Shown one piece after another: positions 25,718 through 33,590 of a stretch of 64,000 nucleotides of DNA. Each line of letters opens with the position of its first letter. Positions within the stretch are counted from its first letter, which is position 1. Source of the stretch: Skermanella sp. TT6. GTDB lineage: Bacteria > Pseudomonadota > Alphaproteobacteria > Azospirillales > Azospirillaceae. The stretch covers positions 1,991,501-2,055,500 of the forward strand of contig NZ_CP067420.1 of the NCBI RefSeq assembly GCF_016653635.2. The letters run 5' to 3'. The notes beneath the pieces are model-generated. The model had not been told where the DNA came from and did not search any database. It saw only the letters and a list, made by a program, of their open reading frames with translations. The translations under genes and the position numbers were made by a program.

Positions 25718-26415
25718 CCAGACTTCCCCTGATCCTGCTTCCGGGCCTGCTGTGCGACGGCGCGCTGTGGGCGCACCAATCGCGCTACCTGGGCGAGGTC
25801 GCCGACGTCGGCGTCGCCGACCTGACCCGCCATGACAGCATCGCCGCGATGGCCGACGCGGTGCTGGAGTCGGCTCCGCAGCGGTTCGCCGTCGCGGGCC
25901 TGTCCATGGGCGGATACGTGGCGCTGGAGATCGCGCGGCGGGCGCCGGACCGCGTCGCCAAGCTGGCGCTGCTGGACACCAACGCGCGGGCCGATACCGA
26001 CGAGCAGCGCCGGCGGCGGCGCGGCCTGATGGCCCTCGCGAACCAGGGTGAGTTCCGCGGCGTGACGCCCCGCTTGCTGCCGATGCTGATCCACCCGTCC
26101 AGGACGGAGGAGGAGGCCCTGACCGGCATCGTCACGGGTATGGCGGAGCGGGTCGGGAAGGATGCCTTCCTGCGCCAGCAGACCGCGATCATGTGCCGTC
26201 CCGACAGCCGCGGCGACCTGCCCGGCATATCCAGTCCCACCCTGGTGCTGTGCGGCCGCCAGGACGCGCTGAGCACACTGGAAATGCATGTCGAGATGGC
26301 GGACCTGATACCCCGCGCCCGCCTCGCCGTCATCGAGGAGTGCGGCCACCTCGCCACCCTGGAACGGCCCTTCGCCGCGACGGCGCTGATGCGGGACTGG
26401 CTCGTCTATTCCTGA
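25714..26415 (+). CDS. alpha/beta hydrolase
   Basis: A 233-residue serine hydrolase. The nucleophile elbow GLSMGGYVALE and the C-terminal His in ECGHLATLE are present, with an Asp in LVLCGRQDALS. The N-terminus LILLPGLLCDGALW carries the oxyanion loop; the GLLCDG sequence is typical of bacterial hydrolases of unknown substrate. It overlaps the preceding isochorismatase gene by four bases, so both are probably steps of one small hydrolytic pathway. The substrate cannot be predicted. Confidence 0.85.
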   Translation: MTRLPLILLPGLLCDGALWAHQSRYLGEVADVGVADLTRHDSIAAMADAVLESAPQRFAVAGLSMGGYVALEIARRAPDRVAKLALLDTNARADTDEQRRRRRGLMALANQGEFRGVTPRLLPMLIHPSRTEEEALTGIVTGMAERVGKDAFLRQQTAIMCRPDSRGDLPGISSPTLVLCGRQDALSTLEMHVEMADLIPRARLAVIEECGHLATLERPFAATALMRDWLVYS

Positions 26416-26434
26416 GCCGGGGCTGGAATTCAGG

Positions 26435-27001
26435 TCAGCAGCCGGCGAGCCTGCAGTCGTCCCCGCCCCGATTCGGGTCGCGAACCGGGAACAGGGAGAA
26501 GGTAGCGTCCGAGATCAGGCTGCGGAACGCCGGGTCCTGCGGTGAGGACAAGGCCGGCGCCCAGCCGTTGGTCGACGTCAGGGTCCCGCCCCGGCAGAAC
26601 GCCGCCTGCAGGCGGATCGGCTGGCCGGGCCGGTCGTCCGTCGCGATCGGACGGCCGCCGCAGATCTGAGGATTGGCCACGTTCTCCGCCGGGTTGAACA
26701 CCATCACCACCTTGTACCGCGGATCGGCGCTGTCGCCGGGCGTCGTGGTGAAACGGGTCGCCGGGCCGAAATGCTGGTTCTGCATCAGGTCCGTCACCGA
26801 GGTGCCGAAGGCGGCCCGGTCCATGCCGAACGGGTTTCCGACGACTTCCGTCATCAAGTCGCGTCCGCCGGCCGCAGCGCTGAACTCCAGCGGGGAATAG
26901 GCCGTGCTCGGCGTGTCGGATACCACCCGGCTGCCGCCGCACCCGGCCAGCAGGAGCACCGCCGCCACGATCCCGCAGGATGCCAATCCGGAACGCGCCA
27001 T
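26435..27001 (-). CDS. lipoprotein of unknown function
   Basis: A 188-residue lipoprotein. The signal ends in the lipobox LLAGC (MARSGLASCGIVAAVLLLAG then Cys at about residue 21), so the mature protein starts with a lipidated Cys in the periplasm or outer membrane. It contains paired cysteines near ICGGRPI and FCRGGTL and again at the C-terminus (DDCRLAGC). I do not recognise the family beyond a general resemblance to proteobacterial lipoproteins of about this size. AGAGG lies upstream of the ATG at 27001. It is convergent with the hydrolase and divergent from the LivH-like gene. Confidence 0.78.
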   Translation of the reverse strand: MARSGLASCGIVAAVLLLAGCGGSRVVSDTPSTAYSPLEFSAAAGGRDLMTEVVGNPFGMDRAAFGTSVTDLMQNQHFGPATRFTTTPGDSADPRYKVVMVFNPAENVANPQICGGRPIATDDRPGQPIRLQAAFCRGGTLTSTNGWAPALSSPQDPAFRSLISDATFSLFPVRDPNRGGDDCRLAGC

Positions 27002-27101
27002 GTCGGAACCTCTGGTCGGACAACTTCCCCCTCTGATATGAACCCTTTCCGCCGATCCGCCAATCCGGACGGCGCCGGCGCATTGGTGGAATGCCGACCG
27101 T

Positions 27102-28427
27102 ATGCCTGTCCGCCCGCTTCTTCCATTGCTCGTCCTGATCCTGCTGCTCTCCGGCTGCGGACCCGATCCGGGCGAGGTCGGGGCCTGCGGCCGGGCGATC
27201 GGCGCCTTCGAACCGGACATGGGCCGGGTCTCCGTCGGCCCGCCGGAGTCCGATCCGTCCGATCCCGACGGCGTGATCGTCGGCTACAGGACGGCAGACG
27301 GACAAGCGCGCTGGATCGCCTGCCGCTTCTCCCCGCGGCGGGTGGAGAACGCCCCGCTGGAACTGATCCGCGTCGCCACCAGCCATGTCGGGGAAGTGAC
27401 GGGCCTGCGCCTCTTCTTCCTGAAGCGCTGGCTTGCGCTGGAGAAATCTGCGCCCGCCGATCGGACGCCGTCCGCCGACTCCTCGGCGGTCCCGATGGAG
27501 CCCGGGAGGCTGGCCTGGCTCTACGCGCTTCAGCAGACGGTCAACGGCGCCGTGCTCGGCTGCATCTACGCCCTGCTGGCGGTCGGGTTCTCCCTGGTCT
27601 ACGGCATCATCGGACGGATCAACTTCGCGTTCGGCGAACTCATGATGCTCGGCGCCTATCAGAGCGTCATCGCCGCCGTGGTCTTCATGGGCCTCGGCGG
27701 GGCGGGATGGGGAGCCTTGCCGCTGGTGCTGCTGGCGGCGGTGGCGCTCACGGCGGGGCAGGGCTGGTCGATCGAGCGTCTGGTGTTCCGGCCGCTGCGC
27801 CGGACGCCGACCCAGATTCCGCTGATCGCCGCCATCGGAACCTCGATCGCGCTCCAGGAGGGGGTGCGCCTGCTCCAGGGCGGGCGCGACCGCTGGCTGG
27901 CGCCGGTGCTGACCGGCAGGATCACCCTGGCCGGCGGCGATGGCTTTCCCGTCACGGTCTCGGTCGGGCAGGCGCTTGTCATGATGGTGACCGTCGCGTG
28001 CTCCGGCGGCCTCTGGTGGCTGCTCCGGCGCACGGGGTTCGGGCGCGACAACCGGGCCTGCAGCGACGACATGGCGATGGCCGAGTTGCTGGGAGTGGAT
28101 ACCGACCGGACGGTCGGCGCGACCTTCGCCCTGGGTTCCGCCTGCGCCGCTGCCGCGGGGTTCATCGTGGCATTGCAGTATGGCGGGGTGAACGCGTACA
28201 TGGGAACGCTGCTCGGCTTCAAGGCGCTGGCCGCGGCGATCGTCGGCGGCATCGGGTCCGTTCCGGGCGCCTTCCTGGGCGGGCTGCTGATCGCGGCGCT
28301 GGAGACCGGGTGGGCGGCCTGGTTTCCCATGGCCTACAAGGACGTCGCCGTCTTCGCCGCCCTGATCGCCGTGCTGGTGATGCGCCCGACCGGCCTGCTC
28401 GGCGTGGAGCGGACCCGGGGCGACTGA
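27102..28427 (+). CDS. LivH-like branched-chain amino-acid ABC permease with lipoprotein-like N-terminal domain
   Basis: A 441-residue protein in two parts. Residues 1-135 begin with a lipoprotein-type signal (LLVLILLLSGC) and form a soluble domain with a second Cys pair member (CGRAIGAFEP, IACRFSPRR). Residues about 145-435 are a LivH-type permease (VNGAVLGCIYALLAVGFSLV, then YGIIGRINFAFGELMMLGAY and a C-terminal AAIVGGIGSVPGAFLGGLL motif). Normal LivH is about 290-310 residues and has no such domain. No livM, livG, livF or livJ lies nearby, so the partners must be elsewhere. The fusion is read in one frame without a stop. Confidence 0.82.
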   Translation: MPVRPLLPLLVLILLLSGCGPDPGEVGACGRAIGAFEPDMGRVSVGPPESDPSDPDGVIVGYRTADGQARWIACRFSPRRVENAPLELIRVATSHVGEVTGLRLFFLKRWLALEKSAPADRTPSADSSAVPMEPGRLAWLYALQQTVNGAVLGCIYALLAVGFSLVYGIIGRINFAFGELMMLGAYQSVIAAVVFMGLGGAGWGALPLVLLAAVALTAGQGWSIERLVFRPLRRTPTQIPLIAAIGTSIALQEGVRLLQGGRDRWLAPVLTGRITLAGGDGFPVTVSVGQALVMMVTVACSGGLWWLLRRTGFGRDNRACSDDMAMAELLGVDTDRTVGATFALGSACAAAAGFIVALQYGGVNAYMGTLLGFKALAAAIVGGIGSVPGAFLGGLLIAALETGWAAWFPMAYKDVAVFAALIAVLVMRPTGLLGVERTRGD

Positions 28428-28472
28428 AATCCTCGCCGCGGCTGCCGGCTGCCGGCTGCGGCAGCATGGCAC

Positions 28473-28502
28473 TTGACCGGCATCGGGCGAGCCCCCTATG
28501 TT
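28473..28502 (+). promoter_or_regulatory. candidate sigma-70 promoter of the Ile/Val/Leu leader
   Basis: TTGACC (28473-28478), an 18-base spacer and TATGTT (28497-28502). The expected transcription start, about 7 bases downstream, falls at or one base before the ATG of the leader peptide at 28510, so the mRNA would be leaderless. Confidence 0.55.
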
Positions 28503-28509
28503 CCACCCC

Positions 28510-28569
28510 ATGCACAGGGCAGCCTTCATAGCGATCATCGCGCGAATTAGCGGCCCGGTCCTCCTCTGA
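28510..28569 (+). CDS. Ile/Val/Leu-rich leader peptide (ilv-type attenuator candidate)
   Basis: A 19-residue frame, MHRAAFIAIIARISGPVLL followed by TGA. Seven of 19 codons are branched-chain: Ile at 7, 9, 10 and 13, Val at 17, Leu at 18 and 19. It opens at the predicted transcription start, like the leaderless trpL of rhizobia. A 10-bp hairpin (28554-28577) covers the Val-Leu-Leu codons and stop. Bases 28523-28535 can pair with 28607-28618, which include the Shine-Dalgarno of the ACT gene. The composition is that of leader peptides that control branched-chain amino-acid genes. No T-rich terminator was found, so control would be translational or of another kind. Confidence 0.65.
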   Translation: MHRAAFIAIIARISGPVLL

Positions 28570-28627
28570 GGGCCGGGGTACTCAACCGCTGACCCAGCCA
28601 GACGATATCGCATGAAGGATAGCCTTC
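28523..28627 (+). promoter_or_regulatory. alternative RNA pairings around the ACT-gene ribosome site
   Basis: Bases 28523-28535 (CCTTCATaGCGAT) can pair with 28607-28618 (ATCGCATGAAGG), 12 pairs with one bulged A. The Shine-Dalgarno AAGGA (28615-28619) can instead be held in a local hairpin GAAGG-ATAG-CCTTC (28614-28627). The first pairing would need the Ile-codon region to be free of ribosomes. Confidence 0.5.
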
Positions 28628-28628
28628 G

Positions 28629-28946
28629 ATGGCCATGCCCACCCTGTCGGCACCCGGTGCCGAAACCCGCCCTTACGATGCCGACACGACCGCCTGCTTC
28701 TCGGTGCAGGCTTCCGCCGATCCCGGTGTGATGCCGCGCGTTCTCGAGCTTTTCGCCAAGCGTGGATTGGTTCCGACTTCCTGGCATAGCCGGGTCGGCG
28801 GCGTTCGGGATGACGAGTTGATCATCGACCTGCAGATGCACGGCATGGTGCGGAGCGAGGCCGAATACGTCGCCGCCTGCCTTCGCCAGATCCCCGACGT
28901 GGACACGGTGCTGACGTCGGAGCGGTTCCGGGCCGCCGCGGAATAG
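28629..28946 (+). CDS. ACT-domain protein (IlvM/AHAS small-subunit-like)
   Basis: A 105-residue single ACT domain: ACFSVQASADPGVMPRVLEL with the glycine-preceded turn, then KRGLVPTSW, a strand LIIDLQMHG, and VRSEAEYVAACLRQIPDVDTV. This layout matches short regulatory subunits such as IlvM, which stimulate or desensitise acetolactate synthase. No large subunit adjoins it. It lies behind a candidate leader peptide rich in Ile, Val and Leu codons and downstream of a LivH-like permease. A free regulatory role for acetolactate synthase is inferred; other ACT-only functions are possible. The ATG at 28629 follows AAGGA. Confidence 0.75.
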   Translation: MAMPTLSAPGAETRPYDADTTACFSVQASADPGVMPRVLELFAKRGLVPTSWHSRVGGVRDDELIIDLQMHGMVRSEAEYVAACLRQIPDVDTVLTSERFRAAAE

Positions 28947-29003
28947 GGGCCGCACCGGACAAAACAGCGTGACGAACGCCGTGGGCGGGGGTTTAATCCG
29001 CCC

Positions 29004-29858
29004 ATGACCAGTTACCTGCATCACATCCGCGCCTGCAACACGCACGATCTGTCGGACTTCCGCCCCTTCCGGGTGGGAGGGGATCAGGTGGGATGGGTGC
29101 GCCACGCCCTGGCGGACCATCTCACCCGCTTCGACGACGTGTTCGACGTCGGTCAGGACGGGATTTTCCTGCGCGAGACTCTCGGCACGTTCGCTGCGCG
29201 GTCGGAGGCCATGGCCCGGGTCCTCGACGCCCTGGTCGCCGACGGCACGATCCAGCGCCTCCGCCGGGAAGCCTATCCCGTGGTGACGGCCTGGGGAGCC
29301 GAGCCGCTGCTGAAGATCGACCGATCGGCGGTAGCCTTCTTCGGCATCCGTTCCTTCGGGCTCCACATCAACGGCTTCGTCCGGCGACCGGATGGGCTGC
29401 ATCTTTGGGTCGGCAGGCGTGCCACCGACCGCAGGATCGCTCCGGGCAAGCTGGACAACCTGGTTGCCGGCGGCCAGCCCTACGGGTTGTCTCTCGACGA
29501 GAACCTCGTGAAGGAGGCGGAGGAGGAGGCCGGCCTGTCCGCGGACGCCGCCCGCCGCGCCGTGCCCGTCGGCGCCGTATCCTATATGATGGAAAACGAG
29601 GCCGGGCTGAAACCCGATACCCTGTTCCTCTACGACCTGGAACTGGCAGAGGACTTCACGCCCAGGAACACCGACGGGGAGGTGGAGGAATTCATGCTGT
29701 GGCCGCTCGATCAGGTGGCCGCCCGCGTTCGCGACACCGACGACTTCAAGTTCAACGTGAACTTGGTGATCATCGACTTCCTGGTGCGCCACGGCTGCCT
29801 GAAGCCCGAGCAGCCCGACTACCTGGACCTCGTCATGGGTCTGCGGCGCCCCCTCTAG
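29004..29858 (+). CDS. Nudix hydrolase with N-terminal DUF4743-type domain
   Basis: A 284-residue protein. The N-terminal 115 residues match the DUF4743 type found ahead of a Nudix fold. The Nudix domain covers about 118-270, with the box region GGQPYGLSLDENLVKEAEEE reading as a variant (KEAEEEAGL in place of REUxEExGU; the Glu residues for metal binding remain). Such proteins are related to eukaryotic thiamine pyrophosphokinase-associated Nudix enzymes and hydrolyse oxidised thiamine diphosphates or other nucleoside diphosphates; the true substrate is unknown here. It is convergent with gluQ, with 12 bases between the genes. Confidence 0.85.
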   Translation: MTSYLHHIRACNTHDLSDFRPFRVGGDQVGWVRHALADHLTRFDDVFDVGQDGIFLRETLGTFAARSEAMARVLDALVADGTIQRLRREAYPVVTAWGAEPLLKIDRSAVAFFGIRSFGLHINGFVRRPDGLHLWVGRRATDRRIAPGKLDNLVAGGQPYGLSLDENLVKEAEEEAGLSADAARRAVPVGAVSYMMENEAGLKPDTLFLYDLELAEDFTPRNTDGEVEEFMLWPLDQVAARVRDTDDFKFNVNLVIIDFLVRHGCLKPEQPDYLDLVMGLRRPL

Positions 29859-29870
29859 GGAACTTCCCCT

Positions 29871-30710
29871 TCACGGAAATCCCGCCATGGCCCTGACCTC
29901 CGCCGGGGTCCGGCCGGCGGCGCGGAGCGCCCGGAGCGACACCGCCCTGTCTCGCTTGGCGAGCCGTTCGCCGCGCTCGTTGGTCAGCAAACCGTGGTGG
30001 TGATACTCCGGCGTGGGATATCCCAGCAGCGCCTGCAGCAGCCGGTGAAGATGGGTGGCGCAGAACAGGTCCTTCCCGCGAGTCACCAGGGTCACGCCCT
30101 GCAGATGGTCGTCCACGGTGACGCTGAGATGATAGCTGGTCGGCACGTCCTTCCGGGCCAGGACGGCGTCGCCCAGGACCCTGGGCGTGGCCGGTACCAT
30201 ACCGGCGGCGCGGTCATGCCAGGTGAGCGGCCCCGCCGAGTCCGACGCACGGGCGACGTCGATCCTCACGGCGAAAGGCAGGCGCCGGGCGATTCGGTCC
30301 GCTCGTTCCCCTGCCGTCAGCGCGCGGCAGGTGCCGGGGTAGAGCGGGCCGTCCGGTCCGTGGGGGGCGTGCCCGGCGCGCGCGATCTCCTCCTCGATCT
30401 CCCGGCGCGTGCAGAAGCAGGGATAGGTCACGCCGAGACTGTCCAGGCGTTCCAGCGCCGCGCGGTAATCGTCCAGATGCTCCGACTGGCGGCGGACCGG
30501 TCGGGGCCAGTCCAGGCCGAGCCATTCCAGGTCCTCGATCAGGTCGCGCTCGAACTCCGGCCGGCACCGGGCCGGATCGATGTCCTCGATCCGCAGGAGG
30601 AAGCGTCCGCCGTGATCGACTGCCGCGTGCCAGCCGAACAGGGCGGAATGGGCATGGCCCAGGTGGAGATGCCCGGTCGGGCTGGGGGCGAAGCGCGTGA
30701 CGATGCTCAT
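29871..30710 (-). CDS. gluQ: glutamyl-Q tRNA(Asp) synthetase
   Basis: A 279-residue paralogue of the catalytic domain of GluRS that attaches glutamate to the queuosine base of tRNA-Asp. The class I HIGH-like motif appears in SPTGHLHLGHA, the KMSKS-like motif as LAKRDRAVS, and the zinc ligands as PCFC with GTC further on (CxC ... Y..C). The tRNA anticodon-binding domain of true GluRS is missing, as expected for the family. The ATG at 30710 is preceded by GAGGGGG. It requires queuosine-modified tRNA, made by genes not in the window. Confidence 0.92.
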   Translation of the reverse strand: MSIVTRFAPSPTGHLHLGHAHSALFGWHAAVDHGGRFLLRIEDIDPARCRPEFERDLIEDLEWLGLDWPRPVRRQSEHLDDYRAALERLDSLGVTYPCFCTRREIEEEIARAGHAPHGPDGPLYPGTCRALTAGERADRIARRLPFAVRIDVARASDSAGPLTWHDRAAGMVPATPRVLGDAVLARKDVPTSYHLSVTVDDHLQGVTLVTRGKDLFCATHLHRLLQALLGYPTPEYHHHGLLTNERGERLAKRDRAVSLRALRAAGRTPAEVRAMAGFP

Positions 30711-30854
30711 GGCCCCCTCATGTGGCCCTGCGGCTCGTGCCTTGCCAAGCCCTTCCTGTCCAGGGCGTCTGTGTGGGAAGCGCCGCCGTTCAAATCTCCG
30801 TTGGTAGTTCGTAGGGAGATTGACAGGACGAATGGGGTTGGTCAAAACACACCC

Positions 30855-31517
30855 ATGAGCGACCTTGCCAAACTCTCGGGACCCGGCGTCCCGCCCGCGT
30901 CCGGTGGACCCGCCCGCCAGCTCGTGATCCTGCTGCACGGAGTCGGCGCCGATGGCGACGACCTGATCTCGCTGGCGGATTATTGGAGCGCCCTGCTTCC
31001 GGATGCCGAGTTCATCTCCCCCAACGCGCCCGACCGGTGCGACATGTCGCCCTACGGCTATCAATGGTTCAGCCTGCTGGATCGTTCGATGTCCGCCATG
31101 ACGGCGGGGGTCAAGCGGGTCGCTCCGGTGATCGACGCCTACATCGACCAGGCCCTTGCGGAACGCGGCCTCACGGCGGACAAGCTGGCGCTCGTCGGGT
31201 TCTCGCAAGGCACCATGACGTCCCTTTACGTGGCGCTCCGCCGGTCCGACTCGGTCGCCGCCGTCCTGGGCTATTCCGGCGCGCTGCTCGCTCCCGATCT
31301 GCTGGCGGGGGAGATAAAGTCCCGTCCGCCGGTCCTCCTGGTCCATGGCGATGCCGATCAGGTGGTGCCGCCGCAGGCCCTGCCGGCCGCGCAGGCTGTC
31401 CTTCAAGCCGCCGGCGTTCCCGTGGAGGTCGAAGTCCGGCCCGGCCTGGGCCACGGAATCGACCAGGACGGCCTGACCCGCGGCGGTTTCTTCCTGAAAC
31501 GGGCGCTTTTGGGATGA
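30855..31517 (+). CDS. phospholipase/carboxylesterase (alpha/beta hydrolase)
   Basis: A 220-residue serine esterase of the YpfH/carboxylesterase group. The HGxGxxGxD-like oxyanion loop (LLHGVGADGDDLI), the nucleophile GFSQGTMTSL, the Asp in HGDADQVVPP and the His in GLGHGID make a complete triad. The natural substrate is unknown; short acyl esters or lysophospholipids are likely. The start at ATG 30855 has no strong ribosome site. It is transcribed divergently from gluQ. Confidence 0.88.
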   Translation: MSDLAKLSGPGVPPASGGPARQLVILLHGVGADGDDLISLADYWSALLPDAEFISPNAPDRCDMSPYGYQWFSLLDRSMSAMTAGVKRVAPVIDAYIDQALAERGLTADKLALVGFSQGTMTSLYVALRRSDSVAAVLGYSGALLAPDLLAGEIKSRPPVLLVHGDADQVVPPQALPAAQAVLQAAGVPVEVEVRPGLGHGIDQDGLTRGGFFLKRALLG

Positions 31518-31714
31518 CCCGCACGCCGTAGGCTCCGGCCCGTCCGCCCGCGTGGATGGGCCAGTTGGTACGACGCACCGTTACAGCATCATGAAGTTGG
31601 GAATGTCCGGCGGTCCAGCTTGTTGAGTTTGGGTCGAGGATGCTCTATGAGAGAAGCGCATCCAAGTCAGGCGCTTGGGCCTGACAGGCAAGGGAACCAG
31701 AGGAGGGCGTGGGC

Positions 31715-32278
31715 TTGGCACCACCACCCGATCACTGTCCGGCGCTGGTACTGAATGCGGATTTCCGTCCGCTGAGCTACTTCCCTTTGTCCTTGTGGTC
31801 CTGGCAGGAAGCGGTCAAGGCCGTCTTCCTCGACCGCGTGAACATCATCTCCGAATATGACCGGGTCGTCCGATCTCCCAACTTCGAGATCAAGCTTCCC
31901 AGCGTGATCTCGTTGAAGGAATACATCCCGGCGGCCCGCCGTCCCGCCTTCACCCGGTTCAACGTCTTCCTGCGCGACAGGTTCTCGTGCCAGTACTGCA
32001 ACGAGCCGTTCCCGACCCAGGAGCTGACCTTCGACCACGTGATCCCGCGGTCGAAAGGCGGGCGAACGACGTGGGAGAACGTCGTGACGTCCTGTTCGGC
32101 GTGCAATCTCAGGAAAGGGAACAGGCTACCCAACCAGTGCGGCATGGTACCGTTAATGCCGCCCTTCCAGCCGACGGCGCACCAGCTTCAGGAAAACGGA
32201 CGATCCTTCCCGCCAAACTTCTTGCACGAAAGTTGGCGGGATTTTCTTTACTGGGATACCGAACTCGACCCGTTCTGA
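31715..32278 (+). CDS. HNH endonuclease-family protein
   Basis: A 187-residue protein with a C-terminal HNH-type nuclease fold. The zinc cysteines appear as CQYCNEPF and CSACNLRKGN, with the catalytic His in FDHVIPRSKGG and the N residues in TWENVVTSC. The N-terminal part (ALVLNADFRPLSYFPLSLW) is the standard start of a widespread alphaproteobacterial HNH protein of unknown role. The start is taken at TTG 31715, which has AGGAGGG seven bases upstream; GTG 31709 is too close to it. No restriction methylase or phage gene is near, so it is probably a housekeeping HNH protein. Confidence 0.88.
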   Translation: MAPPPDHCPALVLNADFRPLSYFPLSLWSWQEAVKAVFLDRVNIISEYDRVVRSPNFEIKLPSVISLKEYIPAARRPAFTRFNVFLRDRFSCQYCNEPFPTQELTFDHVIPRSKGGRTTWENVVTSCSACNLRKGNRLPNQCGMVPLMPPFQPTAHQLQENGRSFPPNFLHESWRDFLYWDTELDPF

Positions 32279-32389
32279 CCGCTTCGGCCGCCCGGGAAGT
32301 GCTGGGGAGCGTAGGTCGGCGTCACACGACTTGTCAGGACCACCGTGCAGCCATGACCGATTGCCGCGCAATATCGACAGGCACCGATC

Positions 32390-33034
32390 TCAGAAGCGCT
32401 GGGCCGCCCAGATCGCGGCGCGCGACCCCGCCTTGATCAGGCCGGTCAGCACCTGATAGGCCGGCGCCTGCTCGGCTTCGTGGGCCAGGCCGATGTCCCG
32501 GTGCTCCAGTTCCTCGGCGCGGAACTTCTCGATATAGCCCTTCAGCTCCGGCTCGGTGTCGCCGAGCTGCTCTGCCTGCTGGGCATAGTGCTCGTCGATG
32601 ACCTCCTCGACCGCGACCGTGCAGGCCATGGCGGCGCGCTGGCCCATCAGCGCCGTGGCGGCGCCCAGGGCGAAGCCGGCGACGTGCCACAGCGGATGCA
32701 GCGCGGTGGGCCGTACGCGGCGTTCGACGATCAGCCGGCTGAAGGTGTCCAGGTGTTCCTGTTCCTGCTCCTGCATGTGGCGGATGGTCTTGGCGGCGGG
32801 AGAGTTCCGCAGCACGGCCAGTTGTCCCTCGTAGATCCGCTTGGCGCCGTACTCGCCGGCATGGTTCACCCGGATCATGCGGGCGAGCTGCTCGCGGATC
32901 TCGGGATCGCCCGGCAGGTAACGGGGACGGGACGGCTTCGGCGGCCCGGCCTCGTCGACCCGGCCGGGAGACGCTTCGATCAGCGGGATTTCGTCACGGC
33001 CCGTCGGCTGCGGCCGTTCGTTGGTCAGGGTCAT
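32390..33034 (-). CDS. coq7: 3-demethoxyubiquinol 3-hydroxylase (Coq7 family)
   Basis: A 214-residue di-iron hydroxylase that carries out the penultimate hydroxylation of ubiquinone biosynthesis at the membrane. The iron-ligand motifs are visible: NHAGEYGAK with its Glu (residue about 60), MQEQEQEH (about 90), EEVIDEH and EELEHRD further on. Its presence points to a ubiquinone-using alphaproteobacterium that uses Coq7 instead of UbiF. GGAAGAGGAGAG lies before the ATG at 33034. The gene is followed on the same strand by none of the ubi genes; dsbB precedes it by 18 bases. Confidence 0.92.
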   Translation of the reverse strand: MTLTNERPQPTGRDEIPLIEASPGRVDEAGPPKPSRPRYLPGDPEIREQLARMIRVNHAGEYGAKRIYEGQLAVLRNSPAAKTIRHMQEQEQEHLDTFSRLIVERRVRPTALHPLWHVAGFALGAATALMGQRAAMACTVAVEEVIDEHYAQQAEQLGDTEPELKGYIEKFRAEELEHRDIGLAHEAEQAPAYQVLTGLIKAGSRAAIWAAQRF

Positions 33035-33052
33035 CGGTCTCTCCTCTTCCTC

Positions 33053-33559
33053 TCAGCGCGCCGCAGAAGCGGCGCGGCCGGCGGCGGCCAGGGCGATCGC
33101 CGCCAGCACGAGCGAGATCAGGATATTGTATCCCGCCATGGAAATGCCAAACAGCGACCAGGCGACCTCGTCACACCGGACGACGGGAGTCGCCATGATC
33201 TGCGCGCGGAGCGCCTCGACCGAATCGGCCGTTCCCGTGACGCCGCATCCCGGCGTTCCCGTCCACCAATGCTGTTCGACGCCGACATGGAAGACCGCGA
33301 TTCCGCCGCCGATCAGCAGGGCCACGCCGCACAGGGCGAGAAGCGCCGCCCGCGCCTTCGGTGAGCGGGCCAGCAGCAGCGCCGCTGCCGCCAGGACGAT
33401 CACGGCGACATAGGGCCAGCGCTGCCAGATGCAGAGCACGCAGGGCTGAAGCCCGACGACGTACTGGAAGAAAAACGCGGCCAGCAACGATCCGATGCCG
33501 GCTCCCAGCAGGAACAGCGCGGGCAGGCGGGGGGCGGACAGGGCGTCTGACGTGTTCAT
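33053..33559 (-). CDS. dsbB: disulfide bond formation protein DsbB
   Basis: A 168-residue inner-membrane quinone reductase that reoxidises DsbA. Four helices are evident, the first periplasmic loop holds the Cys pair PCVLCIWQRWPYV, and the second loop has a pair (GCGVT and RCDEVAW). It lies 18 bases upstream of coq7, so disulfide formation and quinone synthesis are co-expressed. That is a plausible functional link because DsbB passes electrons to ubiquinone. Length and layout are normal. Confidence 0.92.
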   Translation of the reverse strand: MNTSDALSAPRLPALFLLGAGIGSLLAAFFFQYVVGLQPCVLCIWQRWPYVAVIVLAAAALLLARSPKARAALLALCGVALLIGGGIAVFHVGVEQHWWTGTPGCGVTGTADSVEALRAQIMATPVVRCDEVAWSLFGISMAGYNILISLVLAAIALAAAGRAASAAR

Positions 33560-33590
33560 GGTGTCCGATGGCGAAGACGGGCCGGGGGCA

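Noticed and set aside
31715-32278. Homing or restriction endonuclease of a mobile element
   Set aside because: No intron, methylase, phage or transposon features surround it; the protein is the common housekeeping type of HNH protein.
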